Below, piece after piece: positions 14,105 to 21,706 of a DNA stretch of 25,605 nucleotides. The stretch comes from VBCK01 sp036270655. Lineage in GTDB: Bacteria > Pseudomonadota > Gammaproteobacteria > Burkholderiales > Burkholderiaceae_F. Under the pieces are notes generated by a model, which saw nothing but the letters and a program-made list of their open reading frames with translations, did no database searches and had not been told where the DNA came from. How positions within the stretch are numbered: position 1 is the first letter of the stretch; each line of letters begins with the position of its first letter. The translations under genes were made by a program, and so were the position numbers. The stretch covers positions 1 through 25,605 of the forward strand of contig DATBCD010000059.1 in assembly GCA_036270655.1 (NCBI GenBank). Direction: 5' to 3'.

Positions 14105-15766
14105 ATGGCGGCAAGCGGGCAATTCGACTACGTGATCGTCGGAGCCGGTTCGGCTGGATGCGTGCTGGCCAACCGGCTGACCGAGGACGCCGACGTGCAG
14201 GTCGCGCTGCTCGAGGCCGGTGGTCGCGACAACAGCATCTTCATCCGTATGCCGGCCGCGTTTTCGATCCCTCTGGCCGACGATCGCTACAACTGGTACT
14301 ACCACACCGAACCCGAGCTCGCGATGGACGGGCGGCGCATGTACTGCCCGCGCGGCCGCGTGCTGGGCGGCTCTTCGTCGATCAACGGGATGGTCTACAT
14401 CCGAGGCCACGCGTTCGACTACGACGCCTGGGCGGCGCGGCCGGGCCTGCCGCGGTGGTCGTACGCGCATTGCCTGCCCTACTTCATCCGCTCCGAAAAC
14501 CGGCTGCAGGGGGCCGACGACTATCACGGCGTCGGCGGGCCGTTGGCGGTGACAACGCCGCCCATGAGCAATCCGCTGTTCCAGGCCTTCGTCGAAGCGG
14601 CCCAGCAGGCCGGTTACGCGTACACGCGCGACATGAACGGGTACCGGCAGGAGGGGTTCGGCCCGATGGACCAGACCACGCTGCACGGGCGGCGCTGGAG
14701 CGCGGCGCGGGCCTATCTGGAGCCGGCGATGCGCCGGCCCAATTTGCGCGTGATGCCGCGCTGCCTGGCGCTGCGCGTCGTGTTCGAAGGCCGGCGCGCG
14801 GTCGGGGTCGAATATGCCCGCGACGGCGCGGTGCACGTGGTGCGCGCGCGGCGCGAAGTGATCGTCAGCGGCGGCGCGATCAATTCTCCGCAGCTGCTGA
14901 TGCTGTCGGGCGTGGGCGAAGCCGACGCGCTGCGGCGCCTGGAGCTGCCGGTGGTCGCCGACCTTCCCGGCGTCGGCAGCAACCTGCAGGATCATATCGA
15001 GATCTACGTGCAGCACGCCTGCACGCAGCCGATTTCGCTGTATTCGACCCAGAAGCCGCTGGCCAAGCTGGTGGTCGGAATGCGCTGGCTGCTCAACGGC
15101 AGCGGCCCCGGCGGCAGCAATCACTTCGAAGCTGGCGGCTTCATCCGCAGCCGGGCCGGTGTGCGGCACCCGGATCTGCAGTACCACTTTCTGCCGATCG
15201 CGGCCGACTACGACGGCAAGGAGAAAATCGACCAGCACGGCTTCCAGCTGCACGTGGGGCCGATGCGCCCGACCAGCTCGGGGTCCGTGCGGCTGCGGTC
15301 ATCGGATCCACGCCAGCACCCGGCGATTCAGTTCAACTATCTGCAAGCCGAGGGCGATCGGGCCGAGATGCGCGCCGCCGTGCGGTTGACGCGCGAGATC
15401 CTGGCCCAGCGCGCGTTCGACCCGTTTCGCGGGCTCGAGTTGCGTCCTGGCGCCTCGGTGGTCAGCGACACGCAGATCGACGCATTCGCCCGCGCGCGCG
15501 CCGAAAGCGCGTACCACCCGTCGTGCAGTTGCGCGATGGGGTCCGACGGCCGCGCTGTCGTGGACGGCGAGTTGCGCGTACGCGGGGTGGAGGCATTGCG
15601 GGTGGTCGACGCGTCGGTGATGCCGGCCGTGGTCAGCGGCAACCTGAACGCGCCTACCATCATGATCGCCGAGAAGGCGGCTGACCTGATCCGCGGACGC
15701 GCGCCCTTGGAGCCGATGCAGGTACCGGTGTTCGAGCACCCGAACTATCGGACCGCCCAGCGCTGA
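14105..15766 (+). CDS. betA: Choline dehydrogenase (GMC oxidoreductase)
   Basis: It oxidises choline to betaine aldehyde, and can continue to betaine, using FAD and the respiratory chain. The 553-residue length matches E. coli BetA (556). The N-terminal FAD fold is DYVIVGAGSAGCVLANRL (8-25). The two GMC signatures are GRVLGGSSSINGMVYIRG (84-101) and GGAINSPQLLMLSG (256-269). The catalytic pair is H471 in SAYHPSCSCAMG and N515 in SGNLNAPTIMIAEKAADLI. Several related GMC enzymes exist, but the position directly after betB makes choline the expected substrate. The ATG at 14105 has a weak ribosome site. A gap of 116 bp separates it from the next gene, the longest break in this gene set. Confidence 0.94.
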   Translation: MAASGQFDYVIVGAGSAGCVLANRLTEDADVQVALLEAGGRDNSIFIRMPAAFSIPLADDRYNWYYHTEPELAMDGRRMYCPRGRVLGGSSSINGMVYIRGHAFDYDAWAARPGLPRWSYAHCLPYFIRSENRLQGADDYHGVGGPLAVTTPPMSNPLFQAFVEAAQQAGYAYTRDMNGYRQEGFGPMDQTTLHGRRWSAARAYLEPAMRRPNLRVMPRCLALRVVFEGRRAVGVEYARDGAVHVVRARREVIVSGGAINSPQLLMLSGVGEADALRRLELPVVADLPGVGSNLQDHIEIYVQHACTQPISLYSTQKPLAKLVVGMRWLLNGSGPGGSNHFEAGGFIRSRAGVRHPDLQYHFLPIAADYDGKEKIDQHGFQLHVGPMRPTSSGSVRLRSSDPRQHPAIQFNYLQAEGDRAEMRAAVRLTREILAQRAFDPFRGLELRPGASVVSDTQIDAFARARAESAYHPSCSCAMGSDGRAVVDGELRVRGVEALRVVDASVMPAVVSGNLNAPTIMIAEKAADLIRGRAPLEPMQVPVFEHPNYRTAQR

Positions 15767-15882
15767 GCGATGGCGCCGCCGCGCAAGGGCAGGTCGCGTG
15801 GCGGACGGCCCGGGAAGCGGGCGGTGGCGATACTGTCGGATCGAGGTTGACGCGACGCGCCCCTGAAGCGGAGGATTACACA
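15767..15882 (+). promoter_or_regulatory. Gap before the methyltransferase gene with a strong ribosome site
   Basis: This is the largest gap in the rightward set. It ends in GGAGG at 15870-15874, eight bases before ATG 15883, the best ribosome site of the set together with that of the cupin. A separate promoter for the methyltransferase-proX-SMP-30 group is possible; I see no clear -35/-10 pair. No small gene is evident. Confidence 0.5.
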
Positions 15883-17448
15883 ATGAGCGAAGACACGACG
15901 GTTGCGCACGCCCGCCGCTCCGGCGGCCGCGAGGCCAAGCGCGCGGCGCGCCTGGCGCGCGGCAACGTTCTGGTGCCGTACATCACGCGCAAGATCCCGG
16001 CCTACGAGGTGCTGGACGAGGAAGGCCTGGCGCTGATCGAGCGCAACGCCGAGACGATCCTGCAGGAGATCGGCGTCGAGTTTCGCGACGATCCGGAGGC
16101 GCTGGCGATCTGGCGCGCGGCAGGTGCCGACGTGCAAGGCCAGCGGGTGCGCTTCGAGCGCGGCATGTGCCGCCGGCTGATCCAGGCCAGCGCGCCGCGC
16201 GAGTTCATCCAGCGCGCGCGCAATCCCGAGCACGACGTGCACATCGGCGGCAAATGCACCGTGTTCGCCCCCGCCTACGGCAGCCCGTTCGTGCGCAGCC
16301 TGGACGAGGGCAGGCGCTACGGAACGATCGAGGACTTCCGCAATTTCGTGCGGCTCTCCTACATGGCGCCATGGCTGCACCATTCAGGCGGCACCGTGTG
16401 CGAGCCGGTGGACCTGCCGGTCAACAAGCGCCACCTGGACATGGTGTATTCGCACATCCGCTACAGCAATAAGCCGTTCATGGGCTCGGTCACCGCGCCC
16501 GAGCGGGCCGCCGACACGGTGGAGCTGGCGAAGATCGCGTTCGGCGACCGCTACATCGACCCGGCCAGCGGCAAGCCGAACACGGTCATCATCAGCCTGA
16601 TCAATGCCAATTCGCCGCTGACCTTCGACGGCACGATGCTGGGAGCGGCCAAGGTGTATGCGCGCAACAACCAGGCCTGCCTGATCACCCCGTTCATCCT
16701 GGCCGGCGCGATGGCGCCGGTGACGGTGGCCGGGGTCGCCGCGCAGACGCTGGCCGAGTCGATGGCCGGCATGGCGTTCGTGCAGCTGGTCAATCCGGGC
16801 ACGCCGGTCGTGCTGGGCAGCTTCGCCTCGTCACTGTCGATGCAGTCGGGCGCGCCCACGTTCGGCACGCCGGAGCCGGCCCTGGTCCTGTATTGCATGG
16901 CAGCGCTGGCGCGCCGCCTGGGCGTGCCGTTCCGCTCCGGCGGCGCGTTGTGCGCGTCCAAGATCGCCGACGCGCAGGCCGCGTACGAATCGGCCAACAC
17001 GCTGCTGCCGACCTGCCTGGCCGGAGTGAACTTCGTGCTGCACACCGCCGGCTGGCTCGAGGGGGGCCTGTCGATGGGTTACGAGAAGTTCATCATGGAC
17101 GTGGACCAGGCCGGCATGATGCACACCATGCTGGCGGGGGTGGACCTTTCCGAAAACGGCCAGGCGCTCGACGCGATCCGCGAGGTCGGGCCCGGCAAGC
17201 ATTTCCTGGGCTGCAGCCACACCCAGGCCAACTTCGAAAATGCGTTTTACCGCTCTCCGATCGCCGACAACAACAGCTTCGAGCAATGGGAATCGGAAGG
17301 CCGCCAGGATCTGGCGCAGCGCGCCAATGCCCGGTGGAAGAAGATGCTGGCCGAATACGAGGCCCCGCCGATCGACCCGGCGGTCGACGAGGCGTTGAAC
17401 GATTACATCGCGCGGCGCAAGGCGGCCTTCCCCGACTCCAACGTATGA
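15883..17448 (+). CDS. Trimethylamine methyltransferase MttB-family protein, non-pyrrolysine (glycine betaine methyltransferase candidate)
   Basis: This 521-residue protein belongs to the MttB superfamily (COG5598). It has the helical N-terminal start (YEVLDEEGLALIERNAETIL, then QEIGVEFRDDPEAL) and a TIM-barrel body with CTVFAPAYGSPFVRSLDEGR, PNTVIISLINANSPLTFDGT and GTPVVLGSFASSLSMQSGAP. There is no in-frame amber codon, so it is not the pyrrolysine enzyme. The characterised non-pyrrolysine relative, MtgB of Desulfitobacterium, moves a methyl group from glycine betaine to a corrinoid, leaving dimethylglycine. That is exactly the step for which no other gene is present here. No corrinoid protein or corrinoid:folate methyltransferase gene is in the window, so the acceptor is unknown. 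Its stop overlaps the proX start (ATGA), tying it to a betaine-type binding protein. Family membership is sure; the substrate is inferred. Confidence 0.88.
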   Translation: MSEDTTVAHARRSGGREAKRAARLARGNVLVPYITRKIPAYEVLDEEGLALIERNAETILQEIGVEFRDDPEALAIWRAAGADVQGQRVRFERGMCRRLIQASAPREFIQRARNPEHDVHIGGKCTVFAPAYGSPFVRSLDEGRRYGTIEDFRNFVRLSYMAPWLHHSGGTVCEPVDLPVNKRHLDMVYSHIRYSNKPFMGSVTAPERAADTVELAKIAFGDRYIDPASGKPNTVIISLINANSPLTFDGTMLGAAKVYARNNQACLITPFILAGAMAPVTVAGVAAQTLAESMAGMAFVQLVNPGTPVVLGSFASSLSMQSGAPTFGTPEPALVLYCMAALARRLGVPFRSGGALCASKIADAQAAYESANTLLPTCLAGVNFVLHTAGWLEGGLSMGYEKFIMDVDQAGMMHTMLAGVDLSENGQALDAIREVGPGKHFLGCSHTQANFENAFYRSPIADNNSFEQWESEGRQDLAQRANARWKKMLAEYEAPPIDPAVDEALNDYIARRKAAFPDSNV

Positions 17449-18311
17449 GCCGCTGGCTGGCCGCTGCGCTGCTCGCACTCAATGCGGCGGCGCCCGCGGC
17501 CGAGCACAGCGTGATCCGGATCGGGTGGACCGCGTGGTCCGACGCCGAGGCCGTGACCCATATTGCCAGGGAAGTGCTGGAAAAGCGCCTCGGCTACAAG
17601 GTGGAGCTGGTGATGACCGACATCGGGCTGCAATACGCCGGGATCGCCCGAGGCAATCTGGACGTGATGCTGATGGCCTGGCTGCCGAACACCCAGAAGG
17701 CGTACTGGGACAAGGTCTCGGGCGACGTGGTCGACCTGGCCGTGCTGTACGACCACGCCCGCCTCGGCTGGGCCGTGCCGGCCTACGTGCCCGAAACCGA
17801 GGTGAGCAGCATCGCGGACCTGAACAAGCCTGAGGTCCGAAGCAGGCTGCACGGCCAGATCCAGGGAATCGACCCCGGGGCAGGTCTGATGCGCGCCTCC
17901 GAGCGGGCGCTGGCCGACTACGCGCTGGCCGGCTACACGCTGCGAAGCGCTTCGGACGCGGGCATGATCGTGGCGCTGGATCGGGCGATCAAGCGCGGCG
18001 AGTGGATCGTGGTGACGACCTGGTCGCCGCATTGGATGTTCGCGCGCTACCCGGTGCGCTACCTGGCCGATCCCAAGGGTTCGCTTGGGAGCAACGAGGC
18101 GATCCACGCGCTCGCCCGCAAGGGGTTCGAAGCCGATTTCCCGCGGGCCGCCGCGTTCCTGAAGCGCTTCAAGCTGACGATTCCGGAGCTGGAAGCCCTG
18201 ATGCTGCGCGCCAAGGACAGCTCGTATCACGACGTGGCCGTCGCTTACGTGCAGTCGCACAAGCAGCTGATCGATCGCTGGGTCGGCGGCGCCGGCACCC
18301 TGACGCGGTGA
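17445..18311 (+). CDS. proX: Glycine betaine-type ABC transporter substrate-binding protein (ProX/OpuAC family)
   Basis: This is a periplasmic binding protein of 288 residues with a short signal peptide (residues 1-19, ending AAAPAA). The mature part begins IRIGWTAWSDAEAVTH, the OpuAC-type opening, and continues with VMLMAWLPNTQKAYW. Aromatic residues that could form the cage for a quaternary ammonium group are W28, W31, W79, W88, W109, W193 and W197. It lacks the Asp/Asn pair that marks the choline-binding ChoX-like protein at the other end of the locus, so betaine or another betaine-type compound is more likely. It overlaps the methyltransferase gene before it (ATGA) and the next gene (GTGA), so three proteins should be made in step. 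It presumably serves the ProV/ProW pair. Confidence 0.9.
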   Translation: MSRWLAAALLALNAAAPAAEHSVIRIGWTAWSDAEAVTHIAREVLEKRLGYKVELVMTDIGLQYAGIARGNLDVMLMAWLPNTQKAYWDKVSGDVVDLAVLYDHARLGWAVPAYVPETEVSSIADLNKPEVRSRLHGQIQGIDPGAGLMRASERALADYALAGYTLRSASDAGMIVALDRAIKRGEWIVVTTWSPHWMFARYPVRYLADPKGSLGSNEAIHALARKGFEADFPRAAAFLKRFKLTIPELEALMLRAKDSSYHDVAVAYVQSHKQLIDRWVGGAGTLTR

Positions 18312-19252
18312 ACGCTTCAGGCAATGCGCGGGTCAAGGCCCGCCGCAGGGCGGCTCGCCTCGGCGCATTGCTGGCGATCGCGCTGGCTACCGGCGCCCTC
18401 GGGGCCGGGCCCGAGGTGATTTCGCGCGATATCCGCTCGCCGGAGGGACCGATCTTCGTCGACAGGGTGCTGTACCTGGTGGACTACGCCGGTCACGACG
18501 TGGTGCGGCTCGAACAGCCGCCGGCCAAGGTCATCTGGCACCGCGATGGCTGCGGACCCACCGGTCTGGCGCGTGTACCCGAGGGCCTGCTGGTGGCCTG
18601 CTTCGACGGCAAGCAGGTGGTGACGATCTCGCTCGAAGGCAGGACGCTCGCGACGGTGGAAAACGACGAGACCGGACAGCGGCTGCGCGAGCCCAATGAT
18701 TTCGCGCTCGATGCCAAGGGTGGCGTCTATGTCAGCGGCACCGGGCCGTGGGAGCCGCGCCCTATCGTCGGGAGGATCTACTACCGCTCGGCCGACCGCA
18801 GGCTGCGCACCGTCGCCTCCGACCTGCACTCGCCCAACGGGCTCGTGCTGTCGCCCGACGGCAAGCTGCTGTACGTGGCCGAGTCGTTCGCCTCCCGCAT
18901 CCTGCTGTTCGACGTCGCGCCGGACGGGTCGCTCAGCGGGCGGCGCGAGTTCGTCAAGCTCGCCGAGGTGCTGCCCACGACAGGCGGCCGCACCTACACG
19001 CCGGACGGGCTGCGCATCGATGGCCACGGCAATCTGTTCGTCGGATTCTGGGACGGCGCCTGCTTCGCGGTGATCGGCGCCGACGGCAAGCTGATCAAGC
19101 AGGTCGACCTGCCGGCCCCGCACGATCCGAACCTGGCCATCACGCCCGACGGTGCGCATCTGATCCTGACCGGCGTGTTCGACCTGCCGGACAATGGGTC
19201 GCGCGGCGAGGTGTATCGGGTTCCGAATCCGCTGGCGCCCCTTTCCCGATAG
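18308..19252 (+). CDS. Secreted SMP-30/gluconolactonase-like beta-propeller protein
   Basis: This 314-residue protein has a basic N-terminus and a hydrophobic signal segment (LGALLAIALATGALGAG, 18-34), then a six-bladed propeller of the SMP-30/gluconolactonase/LRE family. The four metal-binding positions of that family appear to be present: E46 in SPEGPIF, N130 in REPNDFALD, N177 in SPNGLVLSPD and D233 in YTPDGLRID. It may therefore be a metal-dependent hydrolase or lactonase in the periplasm, although many family members have no known substrate. The start is GTG at 18308, overlapping the proX stop (GTGA). A decayed copy of its last codons lies after the next gene. No established step of betaine breakdown needs such an enzyme, so its role is unknown. 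Confidence 0.85.
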   Translation: MNASGNARVKARRRAARLGALLAIALATGALGAGPEVISRDIRSPEGPIFVDRVLYLVDYAGHDVVRLEQPPAKVIWHRDGCGPTGLARVPEGLLVACFDGKQVVTISLEGRTLATVENDETGQRLREPNDFALDAKGGVYVSGTGPWEPRPIVGRIYYRSADRRLRTVASDLHSPNGLVLSPDGKLLYVAESFASRILLFDVAPDGSLSGRREFVKLAEVLPTTGGRTYTPDGLRIDGHGNLFVGFWDGACFAVIGADGKLIKQVDLPAPHDPNLAITPDGAHLILTGVFDLPDNGSRGEVYRVPNPLAPLSR

Positions 19253-19292
19253 CGCCCCCCAGCACCGAATTTCGACCCGGAGGATCCAACCG

Positions 19293-19769
19293 ATGCGCTT
19301 GATCGACTCCAGAGTCCTGAACATCGACGAACTGAAGCTCGAGCACTTTGCGAAGGGCGACCAGTTCGAGTGCAACGCGGTGCGTATCGGACCGCTCCTT
19401 GGCGCCAAGGATCTCGGATACTCCTACGACGTGGTCCCGCCGGGCAAGCGCTCGTGCCCCTTCCACAGCCATCGCGCCGAAGAAGAGATGTTCTTCATCG
19501 TGAGGGGCGAGGGCTTGCTGCGCTATGGCAACGAGACGCGCAAGATTCAGGCCGGAGACGTGATCTGCTGCCCGACCGGCGGCCCGGAAACGGCACACCA
19601 GATCATCAACGATTCGGACGCCGAGCTCGCCTATCTGTCCGTCAGCACCATGATGCCGGCGGAGATCTGCGAGTACCCCGACTCGAAGAAGATCGCCGCT
19701 TTCGGCGGAGGCCTGCGGCACATGACGCGCACAGTCGACGGTCTGGACTACTGGGTGGACGAGGTGTGA
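19293..19769 (+). CDS. Cupin-domain protein
   Basis: This is a single-domain cupin of 158 residues. Motif 1 is PFHSHRAEEEMFFIVRGEG (57-74), with H58, H60 and E64 as likely metal ligands. Motif 2 is AGDVICCPTGGPETAHQIIN (87-106), with H102 as the fourth. No signal peptide is seen, so it is probably cytoplasmic. The ATG at 19293 has a clear GGAGG site; the frame extends upstream without family similarity. It lies 40 bp after the SMP-30-like gene and is probably the last gene of the rightward set. Cupins of this shape include small metal-dependent isomerases and dioxygenases as well as pure binding proteins; I cannot choose among them. Confidence 0.88.
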   Translation: MRLIDSRVLNIDELKLEHFAKGDQFECNAVRIGPLLGAKDLGYSYDVVPPGKRSCPFHSHRAEEEMFFIVRGEGLLRYGNETRKIQAGDVICCPTGGPETAHQIINDSDAELAYLSVSTMMPAEICEYPDSKKIAAFGGGLRHMTRTVDGLDYWVDEV

Positions 19770-19784
19770 CCGATCCGAGACGGT

Positions 19785-19846
19785 TGCCGGACAACCGATC
19801 GCGCGCCGGGTTGTACCGGATTCCGAATTCGGTGGCGCCGAAGTAG
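19785..19846 (+). pseudogene. Remnant of the 3' end of an SMP-30-like gene
   Basis: The stretch just after the cupin translates as RLPDNRSRAGLYRIPNSVAP followed by K and a stop. The last residues of the SMP-30-like protein at 18308-19252 are DLPDNGSRGEVYRVPNPLAP then LSR. The DNA also aligns closely (TTGCCGGACAA against CTGCCGGACAA, then long matching runs). It has no start codon or upstream body of its own, so it is a leftover of a duplicated or replaced gene end. Confidence 0.75.
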
Positions 19847-19910
19847 GAACTGCCTAAACTTCGGGCTTGGCGCGTCGTGCGCCGCCGTAAGGGTTACGAG
19901 CAGGCAGTTC
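19847..19910. repeat. Inverted repeat at the boundary of the betaine locus
   Basis: GAACTGCCT (19847-19855) and its exact complement AGGCAGTTC (19902-19910) flank 46 bases that contain a further GC-rich hairpin (GGCGCGTCGTGCGCC). It starts at the last base of the stop codon of the SMP-30 remnant and lies before the unrelated gene at 19940. It could be a terminator-like structure for the rightward set or a scar of insertion; there is no T-tract. Confidence 0.5.
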
Positions 19911-19939
19911 GGGTTTGCGCCCACCCGGCGAGCAGGTAA

Positions 19940-21262
19940 ATGGCATGTTCAGCGTGGGTTGCCTCCGTCGTTCGATTCGCGCGAGCACGCCCTGGCACTG
20001 TCGCCACCACTGGCGCGTTGGTCGCGCTCCTCGGCGCGGCGTTGTGGTTAGGGTCGCCACGAAGCGCGTCCGCGCCGTCGCCATCTGACCGAACGGCGGC
20101 GTCTCCGCTGATGCGCCACCTCGAACCGCCGTTTACGGCGCCGGTGCAAACGCAGTCGGCGACGCCAAAGAGCAACGAGCTATGCGGTTACGGGCCTGTC
20201 CCGGTGATCGACGGCATCCCGCAGATCCCGCCGATCGAGTCAACAGCCGAGGCGACCCTTGCAAGCCTTGCAACGGACCTGGCAGCGCGATCCACCGAGC
20301 GCGAGCGCGCTTTGGGACTGTATCTTCGGATGATCGCGGCTTCGGAGGCTGCCGCTACGGCCTGGAGGCGCGGCAACGGCGAGTGTGCGGACAGCGATAC
20401 CGCTTGCCAATCCGCGGCTGCCCAAGCGATTAGGGCCGCCACGGCGGAGAGCCGAGGTGCCCTGGCGCGCCTGGCAACGACCACCTCGAATGCGAATGCC
20501 TACGCATTGGCTCTCTATTCATGTCGTTGGGAAACTGCGGTCAGCGATTGCGCGTTGCTGAGCTACTCGCAATGGGCCCGAATCGAACCGGATAATGCGG
20601 TGCCCTGGCTCTATGTGGCGGGCGATGCGGCGCAACGTCGCGATCGGGGCAGCCTCGAAGCAGCGTTGAACCGGGCGTCGAAGGCCCGATACAGCGACCC
20701 GCATTGGGATGAGATATCGCGGTTCCTCGCGTCTGATGCCCTGGGGGCGCAGCCACCGCCCGTTCAATTCCAGCTCGCGATTGAGCTGCTAGGGATCCAG
20801 GCTGCATTTCCCCTTCCCGATTTTCCTGTCCTGCACGAGTACTGCAGCACAGCCTCGCAAGATCCGAGCCGTGTCCAAACCTGCGATGATTTAGCCGCCG
20901 TGTTGATCGAGCACGGCAGAAGCCACATTGAGGTCCTAATCGGTGGCAAGATCGTGGAGTGGGTAGGTGCGACCGATCCACGCCTGTCGGCGCTCCGCGA
21001 CGAGGCCGATGCGATCGGATGGCAGTGGTCACAAATGGTCAGATCGGCGCAAGACCGCACGCAAGACGACGTCCTGCTTAGCTGCGATTCGCTGCGGCGG
21101 TTGCGCCGGAACACCGCCGCTCGACTGCAGTTCGGAGAGGCCGGTTACTTGCGTCGCGAGTTGGCCGCAAGCGGTGTCACCATTGCGCAGGCCGCTCAGC
21201 GACGCCGCGCCGAACGGCAAGCCCTCTTACGGCAAGCAGAAAACCTCAAGCCGGCCCAGTAA
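19940..21262 (+). CDS. Hypothetical membrane-anchored or secreted, cysteine-paired helical protein
   Basis: I do not recognise this 440-residue protein. An uncleaved signal or single membrane helix lies at about 20-40 (TVATTGALVALLGAALWLGS), followed by a Pro/Ser/Thr-rich linker and then a largely helical, Ala-rich body. Cysteines come in close pairs, C-x6-C (CADSDTAC), C-x8-C (CRWETAVSDC) and C-x12-C, which suggests disulfide-bonded helical hairpins in the periplasm, perhaps of a TPR or Sel1-like kind (YSQWARIEPDNAVPWLYVAG resembles a TPR turn). The C-terminus is an Arg/Gln-rich helix. ATG 19940 has GAGCAGG upstream. Base composition is a little less GC-rich than in the betaine genes. It converges on the tautomerase gene, 52 bp away. 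Confidence 0.75.
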   Translation: MACSAWVASVVRFARARPGTVATTGALVALLGAALWLGSPRSASAPSPSDRTAASPLMRHLEPPFTAPVQTQSATPKSNELCGYGPVPVIDGIPQIPPIESTAEATLASLATDLAARSTERERALGLYLRMIAASEAAATAWRRGNGECADSDTACQSAAAQAIRAATAESRGALARLATTTSNANAYALALYSCRWETAVSDCALLSYSQWARIEPDNAVPWLYVAGDAAQRRDRGSLEAALNRASKARYSDPHWDEISRFLASDALGAQPPPVQFQLAIELLGIQAAFPLPDFPVLHEYCSTASQDPSRVQTCDDLAAVLIEHGRSHIEVLIGGKIVEWVGATDPRLSALRDEADAIGWQWSQMVRSAQDRTQDDVLLSCDSLRRLRRNTAARLQFGEAGYLRRELAASGVTIAQAAQRRRAERQALLRQAENLKPAQ

Positions 21263-21314
21263 GGAATGCAGGCGCGGTTCATCCGACTCGCCGGCAATCC
21301 GCGGCGGCCGCACC

Positions 21315-21695
21315 TTACCCGTACTGCATCTGGCCGTTGCCGAACGACCAGTTTTCCTTCACGACCTCGACCAGGTTGATGAAAATGTCCTGCTGGCGCA
21401 GCCCGAGCTTGGCGTGCAGGTCGTCCGCGATCCGGCGATAGAACGCCTTCTTCAGTTCCACCGATCGGCCCTGGTTCAGCGTGATCTGGATGAACACGAT
21501 CGCCGGCGAGTACTCGATGCCGAGGTAGCTCGCCGGGTAGACGAGCTCGTTGCCGGCGTGCCGCGCGATGATCTGGAACTTGTCGTCGCGCGGTACATTG
21601 ATCACGTCGATCATCGCCTGATAGATCAGCTCGCCGATATCGCGCCCGAGGCTGGCGGGCGCATCCTGGGAAAGATCGATCCGAACAAGTGGCAT
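21315..21695 (-). CDS. Tautomerase-family protein
   Basis: This is a 126-residue protein of the longer tautomerase branch (4-oxalocrotonate tautomerase / MSAD-like, with two beta-alpha-beta units in one chain). It begins MPLVRIDLSQ; removal of the initiator Met would expose the catalytic Pro1. Further family-like segments are DKFQIIARHAGNELVYPASY and IFINLVEVVKENWSFGNGQM. The ATG at 21695, with AGGAG seven bases upstream, is chosen because it places Pro at position 2; the open frame is longer. It starts 11 bp after the acetyltransferase gene ends, so both are likely on one message. Its substrate cannot be told from sequence. Confidence 0.9.
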   Translation of the reverse strand: MPLVRIDLSQDAPASLGRDIGELIYQAMIDVINVPRDDKFQIIARHAGNELVYPASYLGIEYSPAIVFIQITLNQGRSVELKKAFYRRIADDLHAKLGLRQQDIFINLVEVVKENWSFGNGQMQYG

Positions 21696-21706
21696 GTTGG
21701 TTCTCC

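Noticed and set aside
15883..17448. Pyrrolysine-containing MttB
   Set aside because: The frame is uninterrupted from the ATG to the TGA at 17446-17448; there is no internal TAG.
19847..19910. Integron attC site
   Set aside because: The inverted repeat ends (GAACTGCCT / AGGCAGTTC) do not fit the attC core pattern, and no integrase or gene-cassette array is present.
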